Positions 6,312-6,980 of a DNA stretch of 6,980 bases are shown here, piece after piece; position 1 is the stretch's first letter; each line of letters begins with the position of its first letter. This DNA is from an uncultured Gemmiger sp. Its GTDB lineage: Bacteria > Bacillota > Clostridia > Oscillospirales > Ruminococcaceae. The notes beneath the pieces are model-generated. The model did no database searches and was not told the origin of the DNA. It saw only the letters and a list, made by a program, of their open reading frames with translations. The translations under genes and the position numbers were made by a program. The stretch lies in the NCBI GenBank assembly GCA_944382805.1, contig CALWNS010000193.1, positions 1 to 6,980 of the forward strand, read 5' to 3'.

Positions 6312-6872
6312 ATGCAAACTGACCTGCGCATCCGCTACACCCGCCAAGTTATTACCGAAGCCTACATACAGCTGCTGCGGCAAAAACCCGCCGAGCGCAT
6401 CACGGTGAAGGAGGTCTGCGAACGCGCGCAGATCAACCGCAGCACCTTTTACCGCCAGTTCAAAGACTGCTTTGACCTGCTGGAACAGCTGGAGGCCCAG
6501 GCGCTGGACGTGCTCGACGGCCTGCTGCGGCAGGTGGAAACGCAGGGCGCGCCGGCCGTGCTGGCCGCCGCCCTGGCCGCGCTGCGCGGCAGCGACGACC
6601 TGTTGGGCATACTGGCCAGCCGGGGCGCGGACGAAAAGTTTGTGCGGGCGCTGGTGCAGCGGTGCTTTGCCTACATCGAGACCCAGGCCGGGCACATGAC
6701 GCCGGCCCCCGACAACGCCCGGCGGGCGATGCGCAACACGTTTTTGGCCGCCGGGACCGGCGGCGTGATCGAATACTGGCTGCGCAGCGGCGCCAAGGAA
6801 CCGCCCGAACAGGTGGCCGCCGCCATCTACGCCCTGTGTACCGGCGCAGTGCGCGAACCGCTGCCCGGCTGA
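6312..6872 (+). CDS. TetR-family transcriptional regulator, likely repressor of the MATE gene
   Basis: The 186-residue protein begins with a TetR-type DNA-binding domain: a first helix (about 5-24), then ERITVKEVCERAQINRSTFYRQF (28-50), where ITVKEVCERAQI and NRSTFYRQF form the helix-turn-helix with the family's 'STFYr.F' recognition helix. Residues 55-180 are mostly helical; GTGGVIEYWLRSGAKEPPEQVA (148-169) matches the end of one common TetR ligand-binding domain, where the bound molecule is variable. Length is typical. I start at the ATG at 6312 because AAAGGGA (6298-6304) precedes it at normal distance and the family N-terminus begins right after; the frame is open back to 6171 but that part is non-homologous leader with promoter signals. 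The gene is divergent from the MATE gene, the standard arrangement for TetR control of an efflux pump, and probably represses itself too. Confidence 0.93.
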   Translation: MQTDLRIRYTRQVITEAYIQLLRQKPAERITVKEVCERAQINRSTFYRQFKDCFDLLEQLEAQALDVLDGLLRQVETQGAPAVLAAALAALRGSDDLLGILASRGADEKFVRALVQRCFAYIETQAGHMTPAPDNARRAMRNTFLAAGTGGVIEYWLRSGAKEPPEQVAAAIYALCTGAVREPLPG

Positions 6873-6900
6873 ACGCGGGGCATTGCGGCGGGGACGTTTG

Positions 6901-6926
6901 CGGGACGATGCGAGCATCGTCCCCTA
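6901..6926. repeat. Palindromic intergenic repeat (REP/MITE-like), possible terminator
   Basis: GGGACGATGC (6902-6911) and GCATCGTCCC (6914-6923) are perfect 10-bp arms around GA; as RNA this gives at least a 9-bp stem with a CGAG loop. It is followed by CTACA, so on the minus strand it reads TGTAGGGGACGATGC..., a form I associate with short dispersed intergenic palindromes in Clostridia genomes (recalled, not checked). No T-run follows on either strand, so intrinsic termination would be poor. GGGGACG at 6890-6896 is a second possible partner for CGTCCCC (6918-6924). Confidence 0.55.
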
Positions 6927-6980
6927 CATTTCGCACAGGTAACACGCGGCAAAATTTTTGCGCCCGGCGTAAAGGGTGTT
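6924..6980 (-). CDS. Possible 3' end of an unidentified gene entering from the right edge
   Basis: On the minus strand the frame starting at the window edge reads NTLYAGRKNFAACYLCEM and stops at TAG (6926-6924), directly before the terminal palindrome. Codon choice looks like that of the other genes, with most third positions G or C, and the position would make it convergent with the TetR gene, 51 bp from its stop. Eighteen codons are too few to exclude chance, and I do not recognise a family. The stop lies within the sequence that resembles the repeat. Confidence 0.3.
   Translation of the reverse strand, partial: NTLYAGRKNFAACYLCEM

Noticed and set aside
1..6980. CRISPR array, insertion sequence, tRNA, rRNA or riboswitch
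   Set aside because: I saw no regularly spaced direct repeats, transposase-like protein, tRNA-like fold or recognisable riboswitch core; gene spacing leaves no room for a long RNA element.

Overview
The window is about 7 kb of GC-rich DNA with Gram-positive expression signals: AGGAGG-type ribosome binding sites, a near-consensus housekeeping promoter and compact spacing. Base composition and gene content suggest a high-GC gut Clostridia member (Oscillospirales/Ruminococcaceae type, e.g. relatives of Faecalibacterium, Gemmiger or Subdoligranulum). That is an inference from style only; there is no rRNA or other marker gene.

Layout, left to right: (1) the 3' part of a LysR-type regulator (+), whose DNA-binding domain lies before the window; (2) a strong hairpin between converging genes; (3) an intracellular alpha-amylase of the GH13 subfamily 5 type (-); (4) a 156-bp divergent control region with a TTGACA-17-TATGAT promoter for the amylase, an extended -10 for the opposite gene, and three inverted repeats; (5) a 799-residue GH38-like (alpha-mannosidase-type) glycosidase (+); (6) a 40-bp AT-rich convergent junction without a convincing terminator; (7) a 12-helix MATE-family efflux transporter (-); (8) a 167-bp divergent control region with a perfect 16-bp palindrome that places near-mirror-image -10 elements on both strands, plus a second palindrome; (9) a TetR-family regulator (+), the likely local repressor of the MATE gene; (10) a 3' flank with a perfect 10-bp-arm inverted repeat that resembles a dispersed intergenic repeat, next to what may be the last 18 codons of another minus-strand gene running off the window.

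Two functional modules are visible. The amylase and GH38-like enzyme share a divergent control region and both lack signal peptides, so they probably act on oligosaccharides already inside the cell. The MATE/TetR pair has the usual arrangement of a drug- or metabolite-inducible efflux pump with its own regulator. I see no mobile element, CRISPR array, RNA gene or defence system. The most interesting material is in the two divergent regulatory regions and the terminal repeat, rather than a new multi-gene system.
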